This document shows, in pieces, positions 27,780 to 35,566 of a DNA stretch of 64,000 nt; the stretch's first letter is position 1, and every line of letters starts with the position of its first letter. Made by a program: the position numbers and the translations under genes. Where the stretch lies: the NCBI RefSeq assembly GCF_018760735.1, contig NZ_JAHHZN010000002.1, positions 62,001 through 126,000 of the forward strand. Direction: 5' to 3'. The notes below the pieces were generated by a model that saw nothing but the letters and a program-made list of their open reading frames with translations, did no database searches and was not told the DNA's origin. Source of the DNA: Hymenobacter piscis. Lineage in GTDB: Bacteria; Bacteroidota; Bacteroidia; Cytophagales; Hymenobacteraceae.

Positions 27780-27804
27780 GCCCCGCCCCTTCGGCGGGGC
27801 TTTT
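27780..27804 (+). terminator. Intrinsic terminator
   Basis: GCCCCGCC/GGCGGGGC stem followed by T4. Confidence 0.85.
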
Positions 27805-28069
27805 GCGTGGGCGGCGGCGGCGGCCGGCTCCGTGGCAATGCAGGCACAGCACTATTCCAGGGGCGTTTTTCTGCTTCGCAGGCCTATACGGCAGGCTCCG
27901 CCGGAGCCGGCCAGCTATAGTTTTTTAGCAAAAAATAGTTGCGCTAATTTCCTTATCCCAGCGGACAGGAGTCTACCTTATTGATCCTCAGCCCGTATTT
28001 CCGGGCACCTGCTGCCCTCCGAATGCGGCTGGAACCGTTCTCCTTCTCACCCAAAACCACCTTCATCTC
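27805..28069. other. Intergenic region before the OFA carrier
   Basis: 265 bases with no gene. It holds a short hairpin GGCTCCGCCGGAGCC (27894-27908) and a T/A-rich stretch around 27917-27945 that may carry the promoter. Confidence 0.5.
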
Positions 28070-29479
28070 ATGGCAGAAGCTTCTTTACTGGACCGCAGCC
28101 GCACCGTGGCCGGCCCCGGCTACAACCGCTGGCTGGTGCCGCCCGCCGCCCTGGCCATTCATCTGGCCATCGGGCAGGCCTACGCGTTCAGCGTGTTCAA
28201 AAAGCCGCTCGGGGCCCTGCTCAGCGGCAACCCCGAAGCCCCCGCCCCGGCCGACTGGACTCCGGCCCAGCTGGGCGTTATCTTTTCCATTGCCATTGTG
28301 CTGCTGGGTTTGTCGGCGGCCATTTTTGGAAAGTGGCTGGAGCGGGTAGGGCCGCGCAAGGCCATGATGGCTTCGGCCCTGTGCTTCGGCGGCGGCTTCT
28401 TTATTGCGGCCCTGGGCGTGCACCTGCACAACCTCTGGATTGTGTATTTCGGCTACGGTTTCGTGGGCGGCATCGGGCTGGGCATCGGCTACATTTCGCC
28501 GGTGAGTACCCTCATCAAGTGGTTTCCCGACCGGCGTGGGGTGGCTACCGGCATGGCCATTATGGGCTTTGGCGGCGGCGCCATGATTGCCTCGCCTATG
28601 TCGGTGGCCCTGATGGACTACTTTAAGGCCAGCGGCACCGGCACCCTGGGCGTGGCCGCTACCTTCCTGACGCTGGGCGTGATTTATTTGCTGTTCATGC
28701 AGTTCGGCGTCTGGACCATCCGGGTTCCGGCCGACGACTGGGTCCCGGCCGGCTACGTGCCCAGCACCCAGTCCAACGCCCTGATTACTACCGGCAACGT
28801 ATCAGCCGACAACGCCCTGAAAACGCCGCAGTTTTGGCTGCTGTGGGTGGTGCTGCTGACCAACGTTACGGCCGGCATCGGGGTACTCGAAACGGCTTCC
28901 CCGCTGATTCAGGACACGTTTTCGGATAAATACCTGGGGGCGGGCCGGGGCGTGACGGCGGCGGCGGCGGCGGGCTTCGTGGGCCTGCTGAGCTTGTTTA
29001 ACCTGCTGGGCCGCTTCTTCTGGTCGTCGGCCTCGGATAAGCTGGGCCGCAAAACCACCTACGCCATTTATTTCGGGTTGGGTATTGTGCTCTACGCCCT
29101 CATTCCTACCCTGGGCAGCGGCCTGCAACTAACCCTGTACGTGGTGGTGGCCTGCGTGATTATCAGCATGTACGGGGGCGGCTTTGCCACCATTCCGGCC
29201 TACCTCTCCGATTTGTTCGGCAAGTATCAGGTGGGCGCCATTCACGGCCGCCTGCTCACGGCCTGGAGTACGGCCGGGGTGCTGGGGCCGCTCATCGTCA
29301 ACTTCCTGCACGAGAGCCGCAAAGCGGCGGGCTTCACCGGCGCAGCCGCCTACGAAACGGTGTTCTACACCATGGCCGGCCTGCTGGTCGTGGGCCTGCT
29401 GGCCAACTTCGCCGTAACGGCCGTAAATGCCCGCTACAACGAGAAAGGCCCGGTTCAAGCCGAGCCCGGCGGCCATTGA
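28070..29479 (+). CDS. MFS transporter, OFA (oxalate/formate antiporter) family
   Basis: 469 aa, 12 membrane segments. Inner-membrane carrier; characterised relatives exchange oxalate for formate or move other monocarboxylates. Evidence: NRWLVPPAALAIHLAIGQAYAFSVF at the start, the GPRKAMMASALCFGGGFFIA loop, ISPVSTLIKWFPDRRGVATG, a central charged loop, and SASDKLGRKTTYAIYFGLG, where the DKxGRK loop is the MFS signature. The first loop carries a Pro-rich insertion (SGNPEAPAPADWTPAQLG). A 47-residue membrane peptide gene follows, as is often the case for this group. It could support the molybdenum-formate region further on. Confidence 0.85.
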   Translation: MAEASLLDRSRTVAGPGYNRWLVPPAALAIHLAIGQAYAFSVFKKPLGALLSGNPEAPAPADWTPAQLGVIFSIAIVLLGLSAAIFGKWLERVGPRKAMMASALCFGGGFFIAALGVHLHNLWIVYFGYGFVGGIGLGIGYISPVSTLIKWFPDRRGVATGMAIMGFGGGAMIASPMSVALMDYFKASGTGTLGVAATFLTLGVIYLLFMQFGVWTIRVPADDWVPAGYVPSTQSNALITTGNVSADNALKTPQFWLLWVVLLTNVTAGIGVLETASPLIQDTFSDKYLGAGRGVTAAAAAGFVGLLSLFNLLGRFFWSSASDKLGRKTTYAIYFGLGIVLYALIPTLGSGLQLTLYVVVACVIISMYGGGFATIPAYLSDLFGKYQVGAIHGRLLTAWSTAGVLGPLIVNFLHESRKAAGFTGAAAYETVFYTMAGLLVVGLLANFAVTAVNARYNEKGPVQAEPGGH

Positions 29480-29490
29480 GTTCGTACCTG

Positions 29491-29576
29491 GTTGTTAGTT
29501 GTTAGTTGTCAGTCAGTGCTGCTTTCTGCTACCGATTGAACACTGACAACTAACAACGACCACCTGACAACTCAAC
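29491..29576. repeat. Inverted heptamer array (GTTGTTA words)
   Basis: Left arm GTTGTTA, GTTGTTA, GTTGTCA, GTCAGTG; right arm CACTGACAACTAACAACG followed by CACCTGACAACTCAAC. It lies between the OFA carrier and its small partner. Confidence 0.8.
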
Positions 29577-29604
29577 TCCTCCCATCCTCTTTACCATCTC
29601 CCTC

Positions 29605-29748
29605 ATGAATCAACCACCGGTTTCTTCTTCTGCGGCCCCCGAAAACAGTTCGGGTGGGGCCTTGTTTCTGGCCTGGGCCTTCGTGGGCATCCCGCTGCTG
29701 TGGGGCGTTTCGCAGACCTTCATTAAGGCCCTGACTCTGTTTCAGTAA
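29605..29748 (+). CDS. Small single-span membrane protein, MFS (OFA) transporter small subunit
   Basis: 47 aa, found by reading the gap. Hydrophilic N-terminus MNQPPVSSSAAPENSSGG, then one membrane segment ALFLAWAFVGIPLLWGVSQT and the end FIKALTLFQ. The pattern W-x-x-V-G-I-P-L-x-W-G-V is that of the small partner encoded beside OFA-family carriers. It probably binds or stabilises the carrier in the inner membrane. ATG is preceded by CCTC and no Shine-Dalgarno, as elsewhere here. A terminator follows 30 nt later. The role is inferred from family and position. Confidence 0.75.
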   Translation: MNQPPVSSSAAPENSSGGALFLAWAFVGIPLLWGVSQTFIKALTLFQ

Positions 29749-29777
29749 CCCCCGTTCCGGTCAATAGTCCGTACCTT

Positions 29778-29809
29778 CCACGGCACCCGCAGGGGTGCCG
29801 TGGTTGTTT
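29778..29809 (+). terminator. Intrinsic terminator after the small membrane protein
   Basis: CCACGGCACCC/GGGTGCCGTGG stem with a 4-nt loop, followed by TTGTTT. Confidence 0.85.
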
Positions 29810-29840
29810 AGTGGCTTTCCGATTTCGTTTAGTTTGCGTT

Positions 29841-30266
29841 ATGGCGGCGAAAGTACCCGAGGCTTCGGCCGTAGTTTTACTGGATTCCTTTACCGATTCC
29901 ATTGCCGCCCACCTGGCCCGCAACCAGGTGGAAGCGGCCGGCCTGCCCTGTTTTCTGAGCAACGAAAACCGGCCCTACGGTCAGGTGATGGGCAGCGTGG
30001 GCCTCTACGTGCGGGCCCAGGACGTGGCCGCCGCTCAGGAAGCCCTGCACCCCCACCACGCCGCCATGCACGCCATGCCCCCGGATGCACCCGACGAGGA
30101 GTCGGGCGCGACGCTGCGCTGCCCCCGCTGCCACCACCCCGACGTGGTGTGCCGCCACCAGCCCCAACCTCAGGACAACCTGTTCGTGAAGCTGCGCCTG
30201 TGGCTGCTGGCTCCCGAGCGGCCCCAGTGCCACTGCTTCCAGTGCGGGTTGGATTTTGAGGGATGA
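29841..30266 (+). CDS. DUF2007-type protein with C-terminal zinc ribbon
   Basis: 141 aa. The N-terminal half matches the DUF2007 (putative signal-transducing) pattern: VVLLDSFTDSIAAHLARNQV, then EAAGLPCFLSNENRPYGQVM and GLYVRAQDVAAAQEAL. The C-terminal half has paired cysteines RCPRCHHPD and CHCFQCGLDFEG, a zinc ribbon, joined by a helix with LFVKLRLWLLAPE. Probably a small soluble regulatory protein; function unknown. ATG chosen because it opens the DUF2007 fold; an in-frame GTG upstream lies in promoter DNA. Confidence 0.8.
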   Translation: MAAKVPEASAVVLLDSFTDSIAAHLARNQVEAAGLPCFLSNENRPYGQVMGSVGLYVRAQDVAAAQEALHPHHAAMHAMPPDAPDEESGATLRCPRCHHPDVVCRHQPQPQDNLFVKLRLWLLAPERPQCHCFQCGLDFEG

Positions 30267-30345
30267 TCAGGTTAACTACGAAATGTCGATTCGCTGTAAC
30301 TTGCTTTGATTTCTAGAGCGCACATCCGCTTCCCTATTTGCTAAA

Positions 30346-31080
30346 ATGTCTTTACCATCACGTGCAGCAGTACTATTGTGCTTACTTATCAGCTCTGGCG
30401 CCAATGCCCAATCATCTATGAAGAAGCCTTTATCCGAATTAATTAATCGGCAGGAACCTGCCTGGGAGTTTGTGAGTCAGTGGATCCGGGAAGCGAAAAA
30501 CAAGGTGGAGGTGCTGCCCCGCCAGCCCGCTCAGGCGAATAGCTCTCTGCTGGCCGCCCAAGTTACTACCCGTTCTCCCATGGGCGCTATTCTCTACGAA
30601 ACCGGTGGGTTGCTGATTGACGGCGGATGGCTGCGTGTCCTGGGCTCTGGCAGCCCCCGTCTGAATCGTACACTGATGGACTGGAACAAAGGCAAGCCTG
30701 CCGGTATGCTACTGGTTGCCGATGACGTTTTGGGAGGCTTCTACGCGCTGAACGGAGGTGCTTTCGGACCGGAGACGGTAGGTCAAATCTTTTATTTCGC
30801 GCCCGACAGCCTAGAATGGGAGCCTACCGACATGACGTACTCCGCGTTCCTGCAGTTCTGCTGTTCCGGTGACCTTGCGTCGTATTATCGGGATGCACGC
30901 TGGACTGGCTGGGAAAAAGAAATCAGCCAGCTATCCGGCACACAGGGGTTAGCGTGCTATCCATTTCTGTTCACGCAGGAAGGGAAAGATATCCGCCGGA
31001 GCAAACGCACCCCAGTGCCAATCCAGGAGCTATGGGATTTCGGCCAGGATATGCAACGGCAACTCCAGGCAACTAAGTAA
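30346..31080 (+). CDS. DUF2625 family protein with signal peptide
   Basis: 244 aa. The signal peptide (about 1-22, ending NAQ) precedes a DUF2625 domain: ELINRQEPAWEFVSQWIREA, GAILYETGGLLIDGGWLRVL, GMLLVADDVLGGFYALNGGA and EPTDMTYSAFLQFCCSG. Function is unknown; related E. coli proteins are cytoplasmic, so the signal peptide here suggests export. The gene is clearly less GC-rich (45% over 60 bases at 30421) than its neighbours, with more A/T-ending codons, so it may have been acquired. Single gene. Confidence 0.78.
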   Translation: MSLPSRAAVLLCLLISSGANAQSSMKKPLSELINRQEPAWEFVSQWIREAKNKVEVLPRQPAQANSSLLAAQVTTRSPMGAILYETGGLLIDGGWLRVLGSGSPRLNRTLMDWNKGKPAGMLLVADDVLGGFYALNGGAFGPETVGQIFYFAPDSLEWEPTDMTYSAFLQFCCSGDLASYYRDARWTGWEKEISQLSGTQGLACYPFLFTQEGKDIRRSKRTPVPIQELWDFGQDMQRQLQATK

Positions 31081-31120
31081 GTAGACTACTCGCCTTTCTG
31101 CCAGCAATTGACTTCGCTCA

Positions 31121-32350
31121 CTACCCCCGAAACCGCCACGCCGGCAGCACCGTGCCCGCCGGAAAGTGCTCCGGTTCCGGCGGCAATTCCAGGAAGCCGC
31201 TGGAAGTGAGCAGACTGGCCATGTCGCCGGAGCCGCCGGCCCGCTCGGGGGTGGCCAGCAGGCGGCCGTCGGGGCCGGGCGTCAGGCTCACCAGCAGGAA
31301 GTGCGTCATGGGTGGCTTGAAGTCGATGGGCTGGGTGAGGACGGCGGGCACGGGTGCGGCTGCGGCGGCGACGGTGCCAGCGGGCTGCTGCACGGCCAGC
31401 AGCCAGGGCCGGGCGTAGCGGTAGAAGTTCACGAACGTGGATACCGGGTTGCCGGGCAGCGCAAACACCACCGCCCCGCCGGGCTGCTGCCCGAACCAGA
31501 ACGGCTTGCCCGGCCGCTGCCGCACCTCATGGAACACCTGCTCCACGCCCAGCTCCTGCAGCACGCCCGGCAGAAAATCGGCCTTGCCCATCGATACCCC
31601 CCCGCTGAGCACCACCGCATCGAAGCCCGCCAGTAAGGCTGGCAAACCCTGGCGCAAAGCGGCGGGGTCGTCGTCGAAGTGAAACAGCTCAGTGCGGGAC
31701 CCGGCGGTTTCGGCGGCGGCCTGCAGCATCAGGGCATTGGAGCGGCGGATCTGGTGGGCCTGGGGCTGCTCGGTGATGGGCACCAGCTCGTCGCCGGTGC
31801 TCACCACGGCCACCCGCGGCCGCCGCGACACGGCCACGGTGGCGGCTCCTACGGTGGCAGCCACTGCTACTTCGGCGGGTTCCAGGCGGGTGCCGGCGGG
31901 CACCAGCAGGTCGCCCTGCTGGCGGTCGGCGGCCTGGGGGTGCACGTTGTGGCCGGCCCGGGGCGGTAGCGCCTGCACGGTGGCCCAGCGCTGGCCATTG
32001 GCATCGGTGCGGAACGTGAGGTCCTCGTAGCGAATCACAGTATCCACGCCGGGCGGCAGCATGGCCCCGGTCATGATTTCCACGGCGGCGGTGGCATCCT
32101 GCGCCGGCACTGGGGGCTGGCCAGCAAACTGAGTACTTTCGATGCGGAATTCCGTCTGGCCCGCCGTTAAAACCTCGTAGCGCACGGCCATGCCATCCAT
32201 GGCTACCCGGTTGAAGGGCGGAAAGTCCCGGTCGGCGCGCAGGTCCTCGCGCAGCACGCGGCCGGCGGCCAGATTCAGCGAAAGATACTCCACGCCCAGC
32301 GGGCGGATGGTGGCGGCAACAAGGCGGGTGGCTTCAGCAACAGAAATCAT
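31121..32350 (-). CDS. moeA: Molybdopterin molybdotransferase
   Basis: 409 aa. Inserts molybdate into adenylated molybdopterin. Recognised by DFPPFNRVAMDGMAVR, MTGAMLPPGVDTVIRYED, VAVVSTGDEL, VLSGGVSMGKADFLPGVL and FALPGNPVSTFVNFYRYARP, in the normal order, with the C-terminal domain IV beta-barrel. ATG start at the MISVAEATRLV family N-terminus; a longer frame reaching 32479 is made of repeat DNA. Divergent from moaC across a gap filled with three double-hairpin repeats. Confidence 0.95.
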   Translation of the reverse strand: MISVAEATRLVAATIRPLGVEYLSLNLAAGRVLREDLRADRDFPPFNRVAMDGMAVRYEVLTAGQTEFRIESTQFAGQPPVPAQDATAAVEIMTGAMLPPGVDTVIRYEDLTFRTDANGQRWATVQALPPRAGHNVHPQAADRQQGDLLVPAGTRLEPAEVAVAATVGAATVAVSRRPRVAVVSTGDELVPITEQPQAHQIRRSNALMLQAAAETAGSRTELFHFDDDPAALRQGLPALLAGFDAVVLSGGVSMGKADFLPGVLQELGVEQVFHEVRQRPGKPFWFGQQPGGAVVFALPGNPVSTFVNFYRYARPWLLAVQQPAGTVAAAAAPVPAVLTQPIDFKPPMTHFLLVSLTPGPDGRLLATPERAGGSGDMASLLTSSGFLELPPEPEHFPAGTVLPAWRFRG

Positions 32351-32426
32351 AGGGATAAATGTAGCACAAGCTTTAGCTTGTGCCGTTTCCCAACGAATAC
32401 GACCGCTAGTTGTTTGGAAAGGCAGA

Positions 32427-32529
32427 TGTAGACGAGACGCAATATTTTGCGTCTCGTCGTTGAACGGCTGGTATTGCACGCGTCAAACAACATCAGCAAC
32501 GACGAGACGTGAAGTGTCGCGTCTCTACA
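32427..32529. repeat. Nested double-hairpin repeat GAGACGCAATATTTTGCGTCTC
   Basis: Left part 32427-32461 folds on GACGAGACGCAA/TTGCGTCTCGTC. The right part (32498-32529) is an inverted, slightly diverged copy, AACGACGAGACGTG...CGCGTCTCTACA. The core resembles the palindrome at 2257. Confidence 0.82.
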
Positions 32530-32560
32530 TCGGCCGGTAACCTCGTGTAGCCAACTGAGT

Positions 32561-32654
32561 TGTAGCGCGAACGTTGTAGTTCGCGCCCCGGAACGACAGC
32601 CGAACGGTAATCACCCAAATGGCGCGGGGGCGCGAACTGCAACGTTCGCGCTAC
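32561..32654. repeat. Nested double-hairpin repeat GTAGCGCGAACGTT / AACGTTCGCGCTAC
   Basis: Each end forms a hairpin (GCGCGAAC..GTTCGCGC) and the two ends are perfectly complementary over 14 nt. Spacer about 37 nt. It is followed by the putative moaC promoter. Confidence 0.85.
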
Positions 32655-32665
32655 TTTCCGGGCGG

Positions 32666-32673
32666 TACCTTCG
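32666..32673 (+). promoter_or_regulatory. -7 box TACCTTCG for moaC-mobA
   Basis: One mismatch to TAnnTTTG, 55 nt before the moaC ATG. The upstream repeat end may shape the -33 region. Confidence 0.4.
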
Positions 32674-32728
32674 TACAGCGCTTACCCTTTACTTCTCCTC
32701 TAACCACAAGCTGACGCTTGTGCTACCT

Positions 32729-33217
32729 ATGTCTGACTCCGCTAAACTCACCCACCTCAACGACGCCGGCCAGCCGGCCATGGTGGACGTGGGCGCCAAA
32801 CAACCCACCCGCCGCGTGGCGCGGGCCCGCAGCCGCGTGGTACTCGGCCCCGAAATCATGGCTTTGGTGAAAGAAGGCGACCTGCCGACCCGCAAAGGCC
32901 CCGTGTTTCAGACGGCTATTCTGGCCGGCATCATGGGCGCCAAGCGCACCTCTGAGTTGATTCCGCTGTGCCACCCACTGGGCCTGGATAACTGCCAGGT
33001 GACCATTGAGGTGGACGGCCCCGATGCCGTGCTGATTGAGTGCACGGCCACCGTAACGGGCAAAACCGGGGTGGAAATGGAGGCCCTCACCGGGGCCTCA
33101 GTAGCGGCCCTTACCATCTACGACATGTGCAAGGCCCTCTCGCACGATATTCTCATTCAGGAAACCCGCCTCATCAGCAAAACCGGCGGCAAACAGGACT
33201 TCCATCATGCCGGATAA
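32729..33217 (+). CDS. moaC: Cyclic pyranopterin monophosphate synthase
   Basis: 162 aa. Converts the MoaA product to cPMP, the second step of molybdenum cofactor synthesis. Signature segments: MVDVGAKQPTRRVARAR, KGPVFQTAILAGIMGAKRT, ELIPLCHPLGLDNC (metal/substrate region) and EMEALTGASVAALTIYDMCKA with catalytic Asp and Lys. The stop overlaps the mobA start by 11 nt, so the two genes are translationally coupled. ATG chosen from the family N-terminus; the codons before it belong to the repeat end. Confidence 0.96.
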   Translation: MSDSAKLTHLNDAGQPAMVDVGAKQPTRRVARARSRVVLGPEIMALVKEGDLPTRKGPVFQTAILAGIMGAKRTSELIPLCHPLGLDNCQVTIEVDGPDAVLIECTATVTGKTGVEMEALTGASVAALTIYDMCKALSHDILIQETRLISKTGGKQDFHHAG

Positions 33218-34382
33218 CACCCCCACCGACAAACCCCGCAGCAAGCACGCCCAGCTGGCCCGCCCCCACGGCGGCGAGTTTGGCCGTCACGAGCTGGCCA
33301 TTCTGGGTGCCCCCTGCGGCCGCATCAAGGAGCTGGCCGCCCGCCTGCTGCCGCTGTTGACCGATACCCTGCGCGTGGCCTACGTGGACGCTGACCACGC
33401 CGCCGCCGATGCCGTGCGCAACGGCACCACGCCCGAAACCGGCATGCTGGCGGCCGGGGCCAGCGCCGAGCTGACCGACAACATCCGATTCGCCCGCCTC
33501 GACGTGAAGCGGCCTCTCGACCGGTTCAGCCAGCCCGAATTGCTGCAGCACCAGAGCCTGGTGCTGGTGAACGGCAACCACTTCCGGGCCGCCCGGCAAC
33601 TGGTGATTCTGGACCCCGCTAAGCCCTTGGAAAAGAAGCTGGACCGCCTCACCAACGTGCGCGCCCTGCTGCTGCCCGAAGGCGTCACGGAAGTGCCCGC
33701 TTACCTGCAGGCGCACTTAGGCGAAGCATCGGTACCCGTACTGCCCCTGCACGATACCGCCGCCATTGCCCAACTGATTCTGGACGAGTGGCGCGCCGCC
33801 GCGCCGCCGCTACGGGGCCTGGTGCTGGCCGGCGGCCGTAGCCAACGCATGGGCCAGGACAAAGGCAAGCTGGCCTACCACGGCCAGGAGCAACGCGCCT
33901 ACGCCGCCGAGCTGCTGGCCCCCTTCTGCCAGGACGTGCACGTATCCTGCCGCCCCGATCAGATAGTGGAATTGGAATACGCCGGCCTGCGCCCCCTGCC
34001 TGACACCTTCGCCGACCTGGGCCCGCTCAGCGGCATCCTCTCGGCCCTACGCCTCGACCCCAACGCCGCCTGGCTGGTAGTGGCCTGCGACCTGCCGTTT
34101 CTCTCCGAAACCACCCTGGCTCACCTCGTGCAGCACCGCCAGCCGGCTCGCCTCGCCACCGCCTTCCAGAGCCCCGAAAACGAGTGGCCCGAGCCGCTGA
34201 TTACCATCTGGGAGCCGGCCAGCTACCCGCAGCTGCTGCGTTTCCTGAGCCTGGGCTACAGCTGCCCCCGCAAAACCCTCATCAACTCCGACGTGGCCGC
34301 GCTGCCCGCCCCCGCCCCCCAAGAGCTGCGCAACGTGAACACGCCCGAGGAAGCGGCGCAGGTACGGCAGGAGCTGGAGTAG
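33207..34382 (+). CDS. mobA: Molybdenum cofactor guanylyltransferase with extra N-terminal domain
   Basis: 391 aa, about twice normal MobA. The C-terminal half (about 195-391) is MobA: LRGLVLAGGRSQRMGQDKG, DTFADLGPLSGILSALR, LVVACDLPFLSETTLA and RNVNTPEEAA, the last being the C-terminal MobA signature. It attaches GMP to molybdopterin. The N-terminal half (about 25-190) looks like a P-loop MobB-type fold: HELAILGAPCGRIKELAARL, VAYVDADHAA and LVLVNGNHFRAARQLVILD. However, the Walker A site is degenerate (APCGRIKE, no GKS/T), so it may not bind GTP. The fusion order is MobB-like then MobA. ATG start overlaps moaC. Confidence 0.85.
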   Translation: MPDNTPTDKPRSKHAQLARPHGGEFGRHELAILGAPCGRIKELAARLLPLLTDTLRVAYVDADHAAADAVRNGTTPETGMLAAGASAELTDNIRFARLDVKRPLDRFSQPELLQHQSLVLVNGNHFRAARQLVILDPAKPLEKKLDRLTNVRALLLPEGVTEVPAYLQAHLGEASVPVLPLHDTAAIAQLILDEWRAAAPPLRGLVLAGGRSQRMGQDKGKLAYHGQEQRAYAAELLAPFCQDVHVSCRPDQIVELEYAGLRPLPDTFADLGPLSGILSALRLDPNAAWLVVACDLPFLSETTLAHLVQHRQPARLATAFQSPENEWPEPLITIWEPASYPQLLRFLSLGYSCPRKTLINSDVAALPAPAPQELRNVNTPEEAAQVRQELE

Positions 34383-34405
34383 CATTAAATCAGGAGCGTC
34401 ATTTC

Positions 34406-34516
34406 AAAAAGAACGTCATGCTGAGCTTGCCGAAGCATCTCGCGTGCTGACACCGAACTACCACTCCAACGTTAGCACGCGAGATGCTTCGGCAAGCTCA
34501 GCATGACGTTCTTTTT
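34406..34516. repeat. MITE-like hairpin, copy 2 (43-bp perfect stem)
   Basis: Arms 34406-34448 and 34474-34516 pair perfectly over 43 nt; loop 25 nt. Core GAACGTCATGCTGAGC...GCATCTCGCGTGCT, related to the elements at 916 and 34990 with base changes in both arms. The inner boundary CAACGTTA (34467-34474) is present. A T6 run follows on the forward strand, so it may terminate mobA. Confidence 0.9.
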
Positions 34517-34541
34517 TAACCGATTTCGGCCAGAAAAGTGG

Positions 34542-34961
34542 TTACGGGTGCGCGGCTACCCACACGTCACCGTCTTCATAGAACTCCTTTTTCCAGATGG
34601 TGACCACCTGCTTCAGGGTGTCGATGATGTACTGGCAGGCGACGAAGCTCTCGGCGCGGTGGGGCGTGGACACGGCCACGACCACGGCCACGTCGCCGAT
34701 GTGGAGGGTTCCTTTGCGGTGGATGACGGTTATGTTTTCTACCATCGGCCACTGTTCGGCGGCCTGCTCGGCTACTTTACGGAGCTGGTGCAGGGCCATG
34801 CTGTCGTAGGCTTCGTATTCGAGGCGCACCACGGGGCGGCCGGTGCTCTTGTTGCGCACCGTGCCGATGAACGTGTTGATAGCGCCCGCCCCATCGGCTT
34901 CCACGCTGCGCAGGGCGGCCGGTACGTCGATGGGCTGGTCGGTGAGGTCGATGTGGATCAA
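34542..34961 (-). CDS. moaE: Molybdopterin synthase catalytic subunit
   Basis: 139 aa. With MoaD it adds the dithiolene sulfurs to cPMP. Blocks: GAINTFIGTVRNKSTGR, LEYEAYDSMALHQLRKVAEQ, IHRKGTLHIGDVAVVVAVS, and IWKKEFYEDGDVWVAAHP with the catalytic Lys pair. I take the TTG start MIHIDLTDQPID because it matches the family N-terminus. No ATG is closer; the only in-frame ATG upstream lies beyond a MITE hairpin and would append repeat-encoded residues. It probably runs with moaD on the same transcript, interrupted by that hairpin. Confidence 0.93.
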   Translation of the reverse strand: MIHIDLTDQPIDVPAALRSVEADGAGAINTFIGTVRNKSTGRPVVRLEYEAYDSMALHQLRKVAEQAAEQWPMVENITVIHRKGTLHIGDVAVVVAVSTPHRAESFVACQYIIDTLKQVVTIWKKEFYEDGDVWVAAHP

Positions 34962-34989
34962 GGGAAGGTGATGAGGGAAGGAGGAGGAA

Positions 34990-35090
34990 AGAACATCATT
35001 CCGAGCCTGCGAGGAATCTCGCGTGCTGATGTTGCGGAAGTAACTCAACGTCAACACGCGAGATTCCTCGCAGGCTCGGAATGACGTTCT
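34990..35090. repeat. MITE-like hairpin, copy 3
   Basis: 45-nt arms with three mismatches; core CATTCCGAGC...GAGGAATCTCGCGTGCTGA, closest to the copy at 916, including the loop TAACTCAACG. Inner boundary CAACGTCA at 35046-35053. It lies between moaE and moaD. Confidence 0.9.
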
Positions 35091-35102
35091 GTATTTCCTA
35101 AA

Positions 35103-35141
35103 AACTAACAACTGGCAACTGATAACTGGCAACTGGCAACC
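35103..35141. repeat. AACTGGC heptamer array
   Basis: Direct words AACTAAC, AACTGGC, AACTGAT, AACTGGC, AACTGGC, AACC. It abuts the moaD stop codon region and follows the MITE hairpin. Confidence 0.8.
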
Positions 35142-35145
35142 GAAA

Positions 35146-35388
35146 TTACCCGCCGCTTACCGGCGGAATCAGCGCTATTTCGTCGCGCTCCTGCAGCAGC
35201 GTGTCGGCGGCGGCGTACTCGTTGTTGACGGCTACGGCGAGGCTGCTGAGGCCGGCTAGGGCGGGGTAGCGGGCGTGCAGGTCGTGGAGCAGGCCCTGGG
35301 CCGACTGGCCTTCCGGCGCGGAAACTTCCAGCACCGATTGCCCCACGATTTCGCGGGCAATGCCAAACAAAGCAATTTTCAGGTTCAT
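35146..35388 (-). CDS. moaD: Molybdopterin synthase sulfur carrier subunit
   Basis: 80 aa ubiquitin-fold protein; its C-terminal Gly-Gly is adenylated and thiocarboxylated by MoeB. Ends ALIPPVSGG, as required. Starts MNLKIALFGIAREIVGQ, and the middle holds LHDLHARYPALAGL and VNNEYA. ATG start matches family length. It is upstream of moaE on the same strand, with MITE and heptamer elements between, and divergent from moaA. Confidence 0.93.
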   Translation of the reverse strand: MNLKIALFGIAREIVGQSVLEVSAPEGQSAQGLLHDLHARYPALAGLSSLAVAVNNEYAAADTLLQERDEIALIPPVSGG

Positions 35389-35566
35389 CGGTTAGTATGT
35401 ACTACGAAGTGAGCCCCGGGGCCGGGGCGGGCGGTAAGTTCGCCTCAAACGGACGAACCCCGGTCGGCCCGGAAGGCCGCCGATGCTTTTTCCCGAACGG
35501 AAAAGGCAGATTTACGTTGTTTGTTTTGCGGTGCCGGTGCGCCGCGTTGCTTTTTCCCTGCCGAGT

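Larger units (their letters stand above)
32361..32726. repeat. Outer double-hairpin repeat GTAGCACAAGC / GCTTGTGCTAC
   Basis: Ends 32361-32384 and 32704-32726 are each hairpins (CACAAGC..GCTTGTG) and also pair with each other. They enclose two further elements of the same architecture. The right end stops 2 nt before the moaC ATG; the left end lies 10 nt from the moeA ATG. Confidence 0.85.

Noticed and set aside
34962..35132. A longer moaE with an N-terminus encoded by the MITE hairpin
   Set aside because: The extra residues (for example ACEESRVLTLSYF) are repeat-derived and absent from the family. The TTG start fits the known N-terminus.
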